Origin: Prochlorococcus marinus str. MIT 9314
Lineage (GTDB): Bacteria > Cyanobacteriota > Cyanobacteriia > PCC-6307 > Cyanobiaceae
Assembly (NCBI RefSeq): GCF_000760035.1
Contig: NZ_JNAO01000002.1
Coordinates: 47,111-111,110 of the forward strand
Direction of reading: 5' to 3'
DNA: 64,000 bases
The number at the start of each line of letters is the position of its first letter. Within the stretch, counting starts at the first letter, position 1. The notes under the pieces were generated by a model. That model ran no database searches, was not told the DNA's origin, and was given only the letters and a program-made list of their open reading frames with translations. The translations under genes were made by a program, and so were the position numbers. Below, piece after piece: positions 1 to 10,280 of this stretch.

Positions 1-779
1 CCAATAATAGGAATATAACGACCACTTTCTTCAAAGTAATCATTTCTTGCCATACTACAATCAGCAATTGCAGTTGCTTGTGGGATTCCAATTCCTAATA
101 CTCCTCTTGATGTACATGCCGCTCCAGGCCCTATCCCAACCATTAATCCTGCAACTCCAGCATCCATGAGAAGTTTTGCAACTTCGTAAGTAACACAATT
201 TCCTGCTAAAACAGGGGCATTCAAAGATTGGCAGAGATCTTTAATATTTAAGGTTTCCTTACCTTCCATACCAAGATGTTCAGTTGAAACAACTGTTCCT
301 TGAAGAAAAAATAAATCTATTTTGGAATTATTAAGTGTTTCTTTAAACTTAATAGCAGCTTGTGGAGTCCCACTAAAAGCAGCGATGCCTCCTCCCTCTT
401 TAACCTCATTTATTCTTTGTAAGATCAATTCCTCCTTAACTGGTTCGCGGTATATCTTCTGCATTAGTGGTACGAAATCATTCTTGCCGACAGATGCTAT
501 TTGGTTCAATATTTCATCAGGATTTTCATATCTTGTTTGTATGCCCTCCATATTTATAACTCCTATGGAGCCTAATTTTGTGAGTTCTACAGCCGTATTA
601 ACATCTACAACACTGTCCATGGCACTAGCTACGATAGGAACTTCTCTTTTGATATCACCTATTGACCAAGAAGGATCAGTTAAATCATAATCAAGTGTTT
701 TATTACCTGGGACTAAAGCTATTTCGTCGATGCCGTAAGCCCTTCTGACTTTTTTATTTAAACCAAGTTCAATATTCAC
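1..779 (-). CDS. guaB3: GuaB3-type IMP dehydrogenase/GMP reductase family protein (3' end outside window)
   Basis: A leftward reading frame opens with GTG at 777-779 and runs off the left edge, so about 259 residues are visible. The protein is a TIM-barrel IMPDH/GMPR-family enzyme. The catalytic loop GPGAACTSRG has its Cys at about residue 222 and is followed by GIGIPQ. That position is too early for a canonical IMPDH with inserted CBS domains, and no CBS segment is visible between the N-terminal barrel strands and the loop. This fits the GuaB3 branch of cyanobacteria and actinobacteria. GuaB3 members are usually annotated as IMP dehydrogenase, but the loop resembles the GMP reductase form. 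It is divergent from gyrA. The family call is firm; the direction of the reaction is not settled by sequence. Confidence 0.85.
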   Translation of the reverse strand, partial: MNIELGLNKKVRRAYGIDEIALVPGNKTLDYDLTDPSWSIGDIKREVPIVASAMDSVVDVNTAVELTKLGSIGVINMEGIQTRYENPDEILNQIASVGKNDFVPLMQKIYREPVKEELILQRINEVKEGGGIAAFSGTPQAAIKFKETLNNSKIDLFFLQGTVVSTEHLGMEGKETLNIKDLCQSLNAPVLAGNCVTYEVAKLLMDAGVAGLMVGIGPGAACTSRGVLGIGIPQATAIADCSMARNDYFEESGRYIPII

Positions 780-959
780 GGAATTTTTCTATTTATTTTG
801 ATTAAATTAACAACTAAAGGGGTAATAAGCCAAGATTTATTCAAAAACAACAGGTTTTATTTTGATTTGTGTGTAAATGTAAGTATTTGGGAATTAAATA
901 AATATTTTTTTTTATTCATTATGTCAATCAGCGATTATTATTAAAAAAAGGATTTTTAT

Positions 960-3557
960 ATGTCTGATATTTTAGATTCTGATAACTCAGGATTAAGCGA
1001 AGATAACGACCGAATTATTCAGACTGACCTAAGAAACGAGATGTCTCGCTCATACCTCGAGTATGCAATGAGCGTTATAGTTGGTCGTGCTCTTCCAGAT
1101 GTAAGAGATGGATTAAAACCTGTTCATAGAAGAATTCTTTATGCGATGTATGAACTTGGTTTAACTAGCGGTAGACCATATCGAAAATGTGCAAGAGTTG
1201 TTGGAGAAGTACTAGGTAAATACCACCCTCATGGCGATACTGCTGTATATGATGCTTTGGTTAGGATGGCACAGGATTTCTCTATGAGGATGCCACTCAT
1301 AGATGGCCATGGAAACTTTGGTTCAGTTGATAATGACCCACCAGCAGCAATGAGATATACAGAATCTCGTTTACAGTCTCTTACAGATGAAAGTCTATTA
1401 GAGGATATTGAATCTGAAACTGTAGATTTCGCAGATAATTTTGACGGTTCTCAGCAAGAACCAACAGTTTTACCTGCTAGGATTCCTCAACTACTACTAA
1501 ATGGATCATCTGGAATAGCAGTAGGAATGGCAACTAATATTCCACCTCATAACTTAGGGGAATTAATTAATGGTCTTAAATCAATCATCAATAATCCTTC
1601 GATTGAAGATAGAGAACTTTTTGAAATAATTAAGGGCCCTGATTTTCCTACAGGGGGTCAAATCCTAGCCAGAGATGGTATCAGAGAAACTTTCAAGACA
1701 GGGAGGGGTTCAATAACCATGAGAGGTGTAGCAAATATTGAGCAAATTAAATCCAGCGGTAGAGCAGAAAAAGATGCAGTAATAATTACAGAGCTCCCAT
1801 TTCAAACTAATAAAGCGGCATTAATAGAAAGAATTGCTGACTTGGTTAATGAAAAAAAATTAGAAGGTATTTCTGATATTAGAGATGAAAGCGATCGAGA
1901 CGGAATGAGGATTGTTATTGAACTAAAAAGGGATGCCTACCCACAAGTAGTTTTAAATAATTTATTTAAGCTAACACCTCTACAAAATAACTTCAGTGCA
2001 AATATTCTTGCTTTAGTAAAAGGAGAGCCTACAACACTTTCACTCAGAAAAATGTTAGATGTATTTCTAGACTTCAGAGTGGAGACGATCAGGCGAAGAA
2101 CAGGATTTTTATTAAAAAAGGCTGAAGAGAGGGATCATATCGTAAAAGGTCTTTTATTAGCATTGGATGCTATGGATGAGATTATTAATCTAATAAGATC
2201 GGCAAAAGATACAGTTTCAGCCAGAGAAAAATTACAAACTGATCATGAGTTATCTGCCACACAGGCAGAAGCTATTTTACAAATGCAATTAAGAAGATTA
2301 ACAGCGCTAGAAGCAGATAAAATCAAAGGGGAACATGATGAGTTAACCAGAAAAATCAACTTATATCAGCAAATATTGAATAGTAAAGAAAGAATTTTTG
2401 AAATTATTCTTGAAGAACTTAATAAAATCGATGAAAGATTTTCCTCTCCAAGAAAAACAGAAATACTTGATTTAGGTGGTGGTCTAGATGATATTGATCT
2501 TATCGCTAATGACAGATCTGTAGTTTTATTGACTGAAGCAGGTTATCTAAAAAGAATGCCTGTTAATGAATTTGAATCTACAAGTCGTGGGTCTAGAGGT
2601 AAAGCTGGAACAAAGACACAAGAAGATGATGAAGTAAAACTATTTATAAGCTGTAATGATCATGATACTCTTTTGCTTTTTAGTGATAGAGGGGTATCTT
2701 ATGCTCTGCCAGCATATAGAGTTCCCATGAGTAGCAGAACAGCTAAAGGTACTCCATCAGTTCAACTTCTCCCAATACCAAGAGAAGAAAAGATAACCTC
2801 GCTAGTTGCAGTAGACTCTTTTGATAACGATTGTTATCTATTAATGCTGACCAAGGCTGGATTTATAAAAAGAACTTCACTTTCTGCTTTCTCAAAAATT
2901 CGATCAAATGGTTTAATAGCAATAAATCTTGAGGATGGAGATGCTTTAACCTGGGTTAGATTATCAAAAGAAGGTGACAGTGTTTTGATTGGATCAAGAA
3001 CAGGAATGGCGATTCATTTCAGACTAGATATTAACGAAATAAGGCCACTAGGCAGGACGGCAAGGGGTGTTAAATCTATGAACCTTAGGAAAGGAGACAA
3101 TCTTGTATCTATGGATGTTTTAAAATCTGATTTAGTTGATCAATTAGCTAAATGTGAAGATCTTACGAAAGAGTCTGATGAAAATCTTGAAGTTAACTCT
3201 TCAGAAGGTCCTTGGGTACTAATAGCCAGTGCGTTTGGACTAGGTAAAAGAGTACCCGTAACTCAATTTAGATTACAAAAAAGAGCAGGCATGGGTTTGA
3301 GAGCAATAAAATTCAGAATTAAAGATGATGTATTAGTTTGTTTGAAGGTCCTTGGAGAAGGGGAAGAATTACTTTTTGTGACCGAAAAAGGCGTGATAGT
3401 AAGAACAAACGCAGATAAAATATCCCAGCAATCTAGAGCCGCTACTGGAGTAAAATTACAAAAATTAGATGAGGGTGATCATTTATCAGAAGTTGTATTA
3501 GTTCCTCATGAACAAACAGAAGAAACAGACCAATTCAACCAAGGCAAAGAAAATTAA
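960..3557 (+). CDS. gyrA: DNA gyrase subunit A
   Basis: This is the DNA gyrase breakage-reunion subunit, which with GyrB introduces negative supercoils using ATP. At 865 residues it has the usual family length. The active-site Tyr is in AAMRYTESR at about residue 133, and the quinolone-determining helix reads [14 protein letters not shown] near 89-102. The C-terminal half carries the beta-pinwheel repeats. The GyrA box is degenerate (SRGSRGKAG near residue 541) compared with the canonical QRRGGKG. A short purine-rich tract precedes the ATG. Only 24 bases separate it from the lycopene cyclase gene downstream, so the two are probably co-transcribed. It could be confused with ParC, but the full-length C-terminal domain favours GyrA. 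Confidence 0.96.
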   Translation: MSDILDSDNSGLSEDNDRIIQTDLRNEMSRSYLEYAMSVIVGRALPDVRDGLKPVHRRILYAMYELGLTSGRPYRKCARVVGEVLGKYHPHGDTAVYDALVRMAQDFSMRMPLIDGHGNFGSVDNDPPAAMRYTESRLQSLTDESLLEDIESETVDFADNFDGSQQEPTVLPARIPQLLLNGSSGIAVGMATNIPPHNLGELINGLKSIINNPSIEDRELFEIIKGPDFPTGGQILARDGIRETFKTGRGSITMRGVANIEQIKSSGRAEKDAVIITELPFQTNKAALIERIADLVNEKKLEGISDIRDESDRDGMRIVIELKRDAYPQVVLNNLFKLTPLQNNFSANILALVKGEPTTLSLRKMLDVFLDFRVETIRRRTGFLLKKAEERDHIVKGLLLALDAMDEIINLIRSAKDTVSAREKLQTDHELSATQAEAILQMQLRRLTALEADKIKGEHDELTRKINLYQQILNSKERIFEIILEELNKIDERFSSPRKTEILDLGGGLDDIDLIANDRSVVLLTEAGYLKRMPVNEFESTSRGSRGKAGTKTQEDDEVKLFISCNDHDTLLLFSDRGVSYALPAYRVPMSSRTAKGTPSVQLLPIPREEKITSLVAVDSFDNDCYLLMLTKAGFIKRTSLSAFSKIRSNGLIAINLEDGDALTWVRLSKEGDSVLIGSRTGMAIHFRLDINEIRPLGRTARGVKSMNLRKGDNLVSMDVLKSDLVDQLAKCEDLTKESDENLEVNSSEGPWVLIASAFGLGKRVPVTQFRLQKRAGMGLRAIKFRIKDDVLVCLKVLGEGEELLFVTEKGVIVRTNADKISQQSRAATGVKLQKLDEGDHLSEVVLVPHEQTEETDQFNQGKEN

Positions 3558-3581
3558 AAAAAAAATGGTTTATTAGATAAT

Positions 3582-4793
3582 ATGGAAATACTTGATATCC
3601 TAATTTTAGGTTCTGGGCCTGCAGCACTATGTTTGGCTTCAGAATTAGCCAAGCAAGATCTAAATATTAAGGGCATTTCAACTAAATCTCCAAATGAAAA
3701 ATGGGAGAATACTTATGGTATTTGGGCTTCTGAATTAGAGGAATTAGGATTAGAGTCTTTGTTATCTCATCGGTGGTGCAAAACAGTTAGTTTTTTTGGA
3801 AATGGCGAAAACAAAAAGGGAGATAATCCTACAAAACATAATTACGATTATGGCTTGATAAATCAAGAAGCATTTCAAAATGAACTTTTAAAAAAATGTA
3901 ACGGGATTGAATGGTTGAATGAGACAGCAAAAGATATTAAAGAGAAAAATAAACTATCTGAAGTGATTTGTTTTTCAGGTTTAAGAATAGAGGCGAGGTT
4001 AGTCATTGACGCAAGTGGGCATAAAAGTAATTTCATAAAAAGACCATTACAAAATGAAATAGCTCAACAAGCTGCGTATGGGATTGTCGGCAAATTTTCA
4101 TCGCCACCAGTTAATGAGGATCAGTTTGTTTTAATGGATTTTCGTCCAAATCATTTAAACAATGAAGAAAAGTTATCATCTCCTTCCTTTCTATATGCAA
4201 TGGATCTTGGCAATGAAACTTTTTTTGTTGAGGAAACATCATTAGCTAGTTATCCTGCCTTATCCCAAGAGAATCTCAAAAAAAGACTTTTTAAAAGATT
4301 GAATAACAAGGGTATTAAGGTAAATGAAATTTTTCATGAAGAGAATTGCCTTTTCCCAATGAATTTACCCCTCCCATTTAAAAAACAATTTGTACTGGGT
4401 TTTGGAGGGTCTGCAAGCATGGTGCATCCTGCATCAGGATATATGATCGGATCTTTATTAAGAAGAGCTCCACTCCTTGCAAAAAAATTAGCAATTTTTT
4501 TAAAAGAACCTAATCTCAGTTCTCTTGAACTAGCAACAAAAGGTTGGGAGATCCTATGGCCTTACGAGTTAATACAAAGGCATAAACTTTACCAATATGG
4601 TTTGAGAAGACTAATGAGTTTTGACGAAAGTAGATTAAGAAGCTTTTTCTCAAATTTCTTTAGATTATCGACCAATGAATGGGTAGGTTTTCTTACTAAT
4701 ACACTTCCACTTCCAAAACTAATTTACGTGATGAGTAAGATGTTTATAAATTCACCTCTAAAAGTAAAACTAGGAATGCTTAAGTTAAATTAG
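3582..4793 (+). CDS. crtL: Lycopene cyclase, CrtL type (probably beta)
   Basis: A 403-residue flavoprotein of the plant/cyanobacterial CrtL family, which closes the ionone rings of lycopene. The N-terminus has a dinucleotide-binding fold (DILILGSGPAALCLASELA), then the family segment WENTYGIWASELEELG near residues 41-56, and near residues 270-287 the FGGSASMVHPASGY stretch typical of lycopene cyclases. Prochlorococcus carries two paralogues, a beta and an epsilon cyclase. I assign this one to the beta type mainly from its place next to gyrA and leuA in picocyanobacteria, so the ring specificity is inferred. It stops a few bases before the convergent GH57 gene. Confidence 0.82.
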   Translation: MEILDILILGSGPAALCLASELAKQDLNIKGISTKSPNEKWENTYGIWASELEELGLESLLSHRWCKTVSFFGNGENKKGDNPTKHNYDYGLINQEAFQNELLKKCNGIEWLNETAKDIKEKNKLSEVICFSGLRIEARLVIDASGHKSNFIKRPLQNEIAQQAAYGIVGKFSSPPVNEDQFVLMDFRPNHLNNEEKLSSPSFLYAMDLGNETFFVEETSLASYPALSQENLKKRLFKRLNNKGIKVNEIFHEENCLFPMNLPLPFKKQFVLGFGGSASMVHPASGYMIGSLLRRAPLLAKKLAIFLKEPNLSSLELATKGWEILWPYELIQRHKLYQYGLRRLMSFDESRLRSFFSNFFRLSTNEWVGFLTNTLPLPKLIYVMSKMFINSPLKVKLGMLKLN

Positions 4794-4798
4794 TATTT

Positions 4799-6382
4799 TT
4801 ATTTTCGCCAATCATCAATATTAATATCTGGGAAAATTTCATCTTCTTCCTCAATATCTTCAAGAAATTTTAAATTAATATTGGAACTATTTTTTATCAT
4901 TTCAACTATTTTCCAGAACCTGAACAAATGTCTTTCTATCCTTTCTTTTGCAAGTTCAGTTGTAGTTCCAGCCCTTAGTATAAAACTCCAATCAGAGGAC
5001 TCAGAGAGAAGTAATTCTCTTGCTGCTTGCTTGAAAAGTCTTGGTGATAAGTCATTATTAAAATTTTTTGTGCATAAATCAGCAAAAGTTGAGCCTGCCT
5101 TAGTGATTTCCGGAACAATCCACGCATTTGCATCATTAATCCAGTAGTTATGGTAACCTCCTTGTCCCCAGCTTGATGGTGATGGATCGCAAATCTGTAG
5201 ATTTGGCTTTTGAATTAAGAATTCTTTTAAATTTGTTAACTTAATTGAATATTTACTAGAGTTTTTTAAAATATTTTCAATAAAAAAAGGTCCCTCATAC
5301 CACCAATGACCAAATAACTCTGCATCAAATGGAGCCACCAATAAGGGCTTAAAGGAAGAGGATAATGTTAATTTTTCTAATTGTTTGGATCTCGCGAGAA
5401 GATAAGAATCAGCATGTTCCGCAACCTTCTCTTTGGCTTCATTTTCTAAGTAAAATGCCTTTTCTCCTAACGGTAATTTATCATCTGTAATTTTATGAAA
5501 CTTCAAACCCAAAGGTCTTTTAGTTGAGATGCCTTTCTTTTGGAGTTTGGAGATAGGTAATTCCCATCCCAAGTCTTTATGAAATTCTCTATAAACCTTG
5601 TCTCCAGGAAATCCGTCCTTTGCAGACCAAACAGGTAAAGTTGATTCACTGTCTCTTCCAAAGAAGGCAACTCCTTTTTTCGAGCAGATTGGAGCGTAAA
5701 CACCATACCTAGGCCTCGGTGTAGCGTTTAGAATACCGTGTCCATCTAAGATTGCATATCTAATTCCATAATTAAATAGCATTTCATCTAAATTCTCATA
5801 ATATGCACATTCAGGTAACCAAATACCTAAAGGCTTAGTTCCAAAAATATTTTCATGATTCCTAATGGCTGTATTGATTTGTCCTTTAACAGTTTCTGGA
5901 TTCTCCCTTAAAATTGGCAAATATCCATGTGTAGCAGCACAAGTAAGAATATCCAAATTTCCAGAGTTATTTAAAACTCTAAACTTCTCAATTAAATTTC
6001 CAGAACATTTTTGCCAATACAAGTATTTGTCATTAAGGTTATTCATTAAAAATGCAGAGGCATTTTTTTCTTCTTTTGGCAGTTCGTTTAAGAAATTATT
6101 TCTTGTCTCAATCCAGCTTGGGAATGTTTTTTGAATTTTTTTATTATTTAAAAGTGATAATAACGTTGGAGACAAACTAATAGTAAGTTTGGTATTTAAA
6201 GGATTTTCCTTTTTGGAAGATTCTATTGATTGAAGTAAAGGTATGTAACATTCCAAAATCGCCTGAAATAACCAATCCTCTTCTAGGGAGTTTTTTTCAT
6301 TTTTTCTTACATATGGTAGATGCGCATGTAAAACTATCGCTAACTGGCCTAAAATCTTATTTTTAGAGTATTGACCATTCAT
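4799..6382 (-). CDS. GH57 family glucan enzyme (1,4-alpha-glucan branching enzyme-like)
   Basis: A 527-residue glycoside hydrolase family 57 protein with a C-terminal DUF1957-like region. The GH57 motifs are visible in order: HAHLPYVR at about 19-26, GIWLPECAY with the probable nucleophile Glu191, and APFDAELFGHWWYEGP with the probable acid/base Asp353. This arrangement matches the branching-enzyme subgroup acting on alpha-1,4-glucan. In a Prochlorococcus cell the likely substrate is glycogen. It is convergent with the cyclase gene and divergent from leuA across a 226-base A+T-rich gap. Whether it branches, or trims and rearranges glucan, cannot be decided from sequence alone. Confidence 0.85.
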   Translation of the reverse strand: MNGQYSKNKILGQLAIVLHAHLPYVRKNEKNSLEEDWLFQAILECYIPLLQSIESSKKENPLNTKLTISLSPTLLSLLNNKKIQKTFPSWIETRNNFLNELPKEEKNASAFLMNNLNDKYLYWQKCSGNLIEKFRVLNNSGNLDILTCAATHGYLPILRENPETVKGQINTAIRNHENIFGTKPLGIWLPECAYYENLDEMLFNYGIRYAILDGHGILNATPRPRYGVYAPICSKKGVAFFGRDSESTLPVWSAKDGFPGDKVYREFHKDLGWELPISKLQKKGISTKRPLGLKFHKITDDKLPLGEKAFYLENEAKEKVAEHADSYLLARSKQLEKLTLSSSFKPLLVAPFDAELFGHWWYEGPFFIENILKNSSKYSIKLTNLKEFLIQKPNLQICDPSPSSWGQGGYHNYWINDANAWIVPEITKAGSTFADLCTKNFNNDLSPRLFKQAARELLLSESSDWSFILRAGTTTELAKERIERHLFRFWKIVEMIKNSSNINLKFLEDIEEEDEIFPDINIDDWRK

Positions 6383-6608
6383 ACTTTTTAAATTTATGCC
6401 TATAGTTCTATAAAATCCGAGATTAATTTTTTATATGAAAGAAGGATTTAACCCTAAAAGAATACTTTAAAAATTTATGTATTTTATTTTTTTTTTTAGA
6501 ATTTTAACCAATATTATTTAAGTTTTAAACTTTCAGCGAATTTTTATTAAAGTAAATCTAGTCAAAGTTTTTTAATTAGCTTAATATAAGTTTAGTTTAC
6601 TACCTTTG

Positions 6609-8249
6609 ATGTCAAAAGATCCTGGAAGAATTTTGATATTTGATACAACTCTTCGAGATGGAGAGCAATCTCCTGGAGCCAGTTTAAATCTCGAAGAAAA
6701 ACTTGCTATCGCCCATCAATTGGCAAGATTAGGAGTGGATGTTATTGAAGCAGGATTCCCTTTCGCAAGTCCAGGAGATTTTAAAGCTGTTAATAAAATT
6801 GCTAATGCTGTAGGGAAAGAAAATGGCCCTATAATATGTGGTTTAGCTAGAGCGTCTAAAGGAGATATAAAAGCATGTTACGAAGCAGTAAGTGCCGCTC
6901 CCAAGAAAAGAATACATACTTTTATTGCTACAAGTGATATTCATCTTAAACATAAACTTAAAAAATCCAGAAAAGATGTTCTTCAAATAGTTCCAGAAAT
7001 GGTTAATTACGCAAAATCATTGGTAGATGATATTGAGTTTTCTTGTGAAGATGCCTCAAGGAGTGATCCTGAATTTTTATACGAAGTTATTCAACTAGCA
7101 ATTTCTGCAGGAGCGACAACAATAAATATCCCTGATACTGTTGGATTTACAACTCCTAGTGAATTTGGCAACCTAATTATCGACATAAATAAAAATGTTC
7201 CAAATATCGATGAGGCAGTAATTTCGGTTCATGGTCATAATGATTTGGGTTTAGCAGTAGCCAATTTTCTTGAGGCAGTAAAAAATGGAGCAAGACAACT
7301 AGAATGTACTATTAATGGAATTGGTGAAAGAGCCGGGAATGCCTCTCTAGAAGAATTAGTAATGGCACTTCATGTTAGGAAAAGTTTTTTTAATAGTTTT
7401 TTCAATAGAAATCCAGATTCCCCAACTCCTCTTACCGCTATAAGAACAGAAGAAATAACGAAAACCTCTAGACTAGTTTCTAACCTAACTGGAATGACTG
7501 TACAACCTAATAAAGCAATTGTGGGTGCTAATGCTTTTGCACATGAGTCAGGTATTCATCAGGATGGTGTTTTAAAAAATAGACTAACTTACGAAATTAT
7601 CGATGCAAAAACTGTTGGTTTGAGTGAAAACAAAATTTCTTTAGGGAAACTTAGTGGAAGAAGTGCGGTAAGAGCAAGATTAGAAGAGATGGGATATGAC
7701 TTGAGTCGAGAAGATTTAAATGATGCTTTTGCTCGTTTTAAGGATTTAGCTGACAGGAAAAGAGAAATTACTGATAGAGACTTAGAAGCAATTGTTAGTG
7801 AACAAGTTCAGCTCCCAGAAGCTAAATTTCAATTAAATCTTGTACAAGTAAGTTGTGGTAACGCCTCTAAACCTACTGCCACTATTTCGCTTATAAACAC
7901 GGAAGATAATAGTGAAGACACTGCTGTATCAATAGGGACTGGACCTGTTGATGCTGTATGCGAGGCTTTAAATAAATTAGCTAAAGTTCCTAATGAATTA
8001 ATTGAATTTTCTGTTAAGTCGGTAACAGAAGGAATTGATGCTTTGGGCGAAGTAACAATAAGAATAAGAAGGGATAATAAAATATATTCTGGTCATTCTG
8101 CTGATACAGACGTTGTAGTTGCTGCAGCGAATGCTTACGTTAATGCTTTAAATAGACTTGTATTTTCTGAGAAAAAAAATTCAATTCATCCACAATTTGA
8201 TAATTTAGAGAATTCTGATAATAAATTTCTATCCAATCCTGCAAATTAA
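6609..8249 (+). CDS. leuA: 2-isopropylmalate synthase
   Basis: This enzyme condenses acetyl-CoA with 2-oxoisovalerate, the first committed step of leucine synthesis. The 546-residue protein has [13 protein letters not shown] near its N-terminus, the metal-binding HGHNDLG near residue 208, HESGIHQDG near 310, and a C-terminal regulatory (leucine-binding) domain of about 130 residues. A TTG codon lies directly before the ATG at 6609; I chose the ATG as the start. The full-length regulatory domain suggests normal leucine feedback inhibition. It is transcribed away from the GH57 gene and followed by a small membrane protein gene. Confidence 0.95.
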   Translation: MSKDPGRILIFDTTLRDGEQSPGASLNLEEKLAIAHQLARLGVDVIEAGFPFASPGDFKAVNKIANAVGKENGPIICGLARASKGDIKACYEAVSAAPKKRIHTFIATSDIHLKHKLKKSRKDVLQIVPEMVNYAKSLVDDIEFSCEDASRSDPEFLYEVIQLAISAGATTINIPDTVGFTTPSEFGNLIIDINKNVPNIDEAVISVHGHNDLGLAVANFLEAVKNGARQLECTINGIGERAGNASLEELVMALHVRKSFFNSFFNRNPDSPTPLTAIRTEEITKTSRLVSNLTGMTVQPNKAIVGANAFAHESGIHQDGVLKNRLTYEIIDAKTVGLSENKISLGKLSGRSAVRARLEEMGYDLSREDLNDAFARFKDLADRKREITDRDLEAIVSEQVQLPEAKFQLNLVQVSCGNASKPTATISLINTEDNSEDTAVSIGTGPVDAVCEALNKLAKVPNELIEFSVKSVTEGIDALGEVTIRIRRDNKIYSGHSADTDVVVAAANAYVNALNRLVFSEKKNSIHPQFDNLENSDNKFLSNPAN

Positions 8250-8331
8250 ATTATTTTCTTAGGATTATTAAGTAGCATTAAAAGTAGTCTCACAATACTG
8301 TAGATTAAATTAATAGTTAAAGCAGTAAATA

Positions 8332-8724
8332 ATGAGAGAAAGGGTACTTGGATATTGGGCACTTTCGTGGATTGGCTTAATCGGCAACATAATTGCACTT
8401 CCAATAATCGCATTAATAATAAGTTATGGGCCTCCACTAAAAGTTGCGAATATAACTCTTGCCATAAGTCTTGGATGGCCTGCTGCAATTGTTGGAATAG
8501 TTTCTTCAGCAGCTCTTTTAGCAGAAAGAAAATGGGGAGTAACTTTAACTCTAGTATCCTTAGCAATGGTAATTTCTGGTATGGGTCCTTATTCAGTTGT
8601 AAGGCTCATAACTCTTCAAGACATTTATGGAATTGGTGGGTTTACCCTTTTAACAACATTATTGAGTACGTTAGCTCTACTTTATTGGTGTAATCCAAAA
8701 CATCGAAGAAGTATTAGGTTATAA
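8332..8724 (+). CDS. Small hydrophobic membrane protein, function unknown
   Basis: A 130-residue protein with about four membrane segments (roughly residues 8-30, 38-62, 68-88 and 98-118) and a short basic C-terminus (NPKHRRS). The second helix region has the pattern LAISLGWPAAIVGIVSSAALL. I recognise no catalytic motif. The even hydrophobicity and codon use argue it is a real gene; two other open frames across the same bases are shadows. It follows leuA by 82 bases and is convergent with the HD-phosphodiesterase gene. It looks like one of the small conserved cyanobacterial membrane proteins, with unknown role. Confidence 0.7.
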   Translation: MRERVLGYWALSWIGLIGNIIALPIIALIISYGPPLKVANITLAISLGWPAAIVGIVSSAALLAERKWGVTLTLVSLAMVISGMGPYSVVRLITLQDIYGIGGFTLLTTLLSTLALLYWCNPKHRRSIRL

Positions 8725-8733
8725 AATTTAAAA

Positions 8734-10206
8734 TTAAGAAAAAGTATTATTCTTGCTAGTTGGATACTGAATTCTTCTATGTCTAATTCTTTTCCACACA
8801 TTCAAAAATGCCCTTTTTATTAGAAAAATTTCTCCTTTCGATAAATTACTATCATCTAATTGCCCATCTTTCTTTCGCGAGTAGATAATATTAGAGATTG
8901 TTGCCAAAGCTTCTTTATCAGATGCATTAATATTCATAGCTCTTAGTGCTGCTTCACATCCATCCGCAAGCATTAAAATAGCTGTTTCTTTTGACTGAGG
9001 GATAGGGCCTTTGTATCTAAAATAATATTCATTAATATCGAGATTTTTTTCTTTAGCTTTTTGAAAAAAATAACCCATTTTTAGGGTGCCTTGATGTTCA
9101 GGAATAAAATTAGCTATCAGTTTAGGTAGTCTATTTTTTCTTGCAAATTTCAATCCTTCATCAACATGAGCCTGTAATACTTCTGCACTTTTAATCGGAT
9201 CATCTAATTCGTCATGCGGATTTTTTGAACCATCCTGATTTTCAATAAACCAGTTAGGTGCATGCAATTTGCCAACATCATGATATAAAGCCCCAGTTTT
9301 AATTAGATCAATATCACCACCAATCATTCTTGTTGCTTCCTCTGCTAAACCACATATAAGTAAGGTATGCTCAAAAGTACCAGGAGCTTCTAGAGACAAT
9401 CTTCTAATTAAAGGTTTCTCCTTATCAGCCAATTCAAGTAATCTTGCTTTAGTTAATAATCCGAAAATCGATTCAAAAATGGGAATAAATAAGATCGTAA
9501 AAAGCATAACTATTGCCAAAAGCAAGGAATCAGAAAATATATCTCTATTAGCTAAAACAAAATCTTGTTTGTTAATAAGAGATATATTATCCTTACCTAT
9601 CAATATCCATTGACTAAAGAACGATCCTAAGGGTACAAAAATTGATAGTTGAAGTAACTGAGCTCTACTTCTTATTCTTCCTCCAAGAAGAGATACTATC
9701 GAAGCGCAAACTAATAAAATAAAAAATAAATTGTTATTGATAACAATTTCTGGATCAGGCCAAATAAGACTCGCTATTGATACCCAAGTTAAAGCTGTTA
9801 TGCTTCCCATTCCTTGAGATATTATTAATGCCGGTGGAATTATCATAGATAATGGACTTATGCTTGAAGCTAAGGCTAATTTCGTAACTTGAACTGCTAA
9901 AAGAAGAGTAATGATCAAGAAGATCTGTCTTGAAGAAATTGTGGGATTCTCTTTTTTTGAAACTAATATCAAAACTCCGGAACTAATAAGTATTTCAGTA
10001 AAGGTCAAAAGCCAAGAAACAATATCTGGGATATTTAAAGGAGAGATAAGAAGTAGTTTATAAGAAGAAATTATTGAAATTAGAATGCATACTAAAAAAA
10101 TTATGAGATTGTCTATTCTTGAAATTTTAATTGGTTGTTTTACTGGGACTTGACTTCGCCTCCACAGATAAAACAATTTCTTTAAGGTAGTTGTGATGTT
10201 TTGCAC
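8734..10206 (-). CDS. PgpH-like membrane HD-domain phosphodiesterase (probable c-di-AMP hydrolase)
   Basis: A 490-residue protein whose N-terminal half (about 32-250) holds several membrane helices and whose C-terminal half is an HD domain. Metal-binding residues include His280 (FEHTLL), His309-Asp310 in GALYHDVGK, His347 and the EHQGT His at 371. The stretch ENQDGSKNPHDELDDP matches the PgpH/YqfF family, which hydrolyses cyclic di-AMP. Typical PgpH proteins are roughly 700 residues or more and begin with a large extracellular 7TMR-HDED domain; that part is missing here. The window also encodes a diadenylate cyclase (35218-36126), which supports a c-di-AMP role. The activity is inferred. Confidence 0.8.
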   Translation of the reverse strand: MQNITTTLKKLFYLWRRSQVPVKQPIKISRIDNLIIFLVCILISIISSYKLLLISPLNIPDIVSWLLTFTEILISSGVLILVSKKENPTISSRQIFLIITLLLAVQVTKLALASSISPLSMIIPPALIISQGMGSITALTWVSIASLIWPDPEIVINNNLFFILLVCASIVSLLGGRIRSRAQLLQLSIFVPLGSFFSQWILIGKDNISLINKQDFVLANRDIFSDSLLLAIVMLFTILFIPIFESIFGLLTKARLLELADKEKPLIRRLSLEAPGTFEHTLLICGLAEEATRMIGGDIDLIKTGALYHDVGKLHAPNWFIENQDGSKNPHDELDDPIKSAEVLQAHVDEGLKFARKNRLPKLIANFIPEHQGTLKMGYFFQKAKEKNLDINEYYFRYKGPIPQSKETAILMLADGCEAALRAMNINASDKEALATISNIIYSRKKDGQLDDSNLSKGEIFLIKRAFLNVWKRIRHRRIQYPTSKNNTFS

Positions 10207-10261
10207 AGAATATAGATTAATCTATTTGAATAATTTAAAATTATAGGCATGCTAGGTATAA

Positions 10262-10269
10262 AAAGGAGA
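10262..10269 (+). promoter_or_regulatory. Strong Shine-Dalgarno-like sequence before folD
   Basis: AAGGAGAT lies about 11 bases before the folD ATG. Most genes in this window lack such a clear ribosome-binding sequence, so this one stands out and fixes the folD start. Confidence 0.6.
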
Positions 10270-10280
10270 TGTTTTTCTAA

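Noticed and set aside
322..690. Plus-strand open frame of 122 codons inside the guaB3 gene
   Set aside because: It lies antisense to a well recognised IMPDH-family sequence and has no motif of its own.
8246..8693. Alternative open frames across the small membrane protein gene after leuA, on both strands
   Set aside because: They are Leu/Asn/Ser-rich with no recognisable pattern, while the 8332-8724 frame has clean membrane helices and sensible ends.
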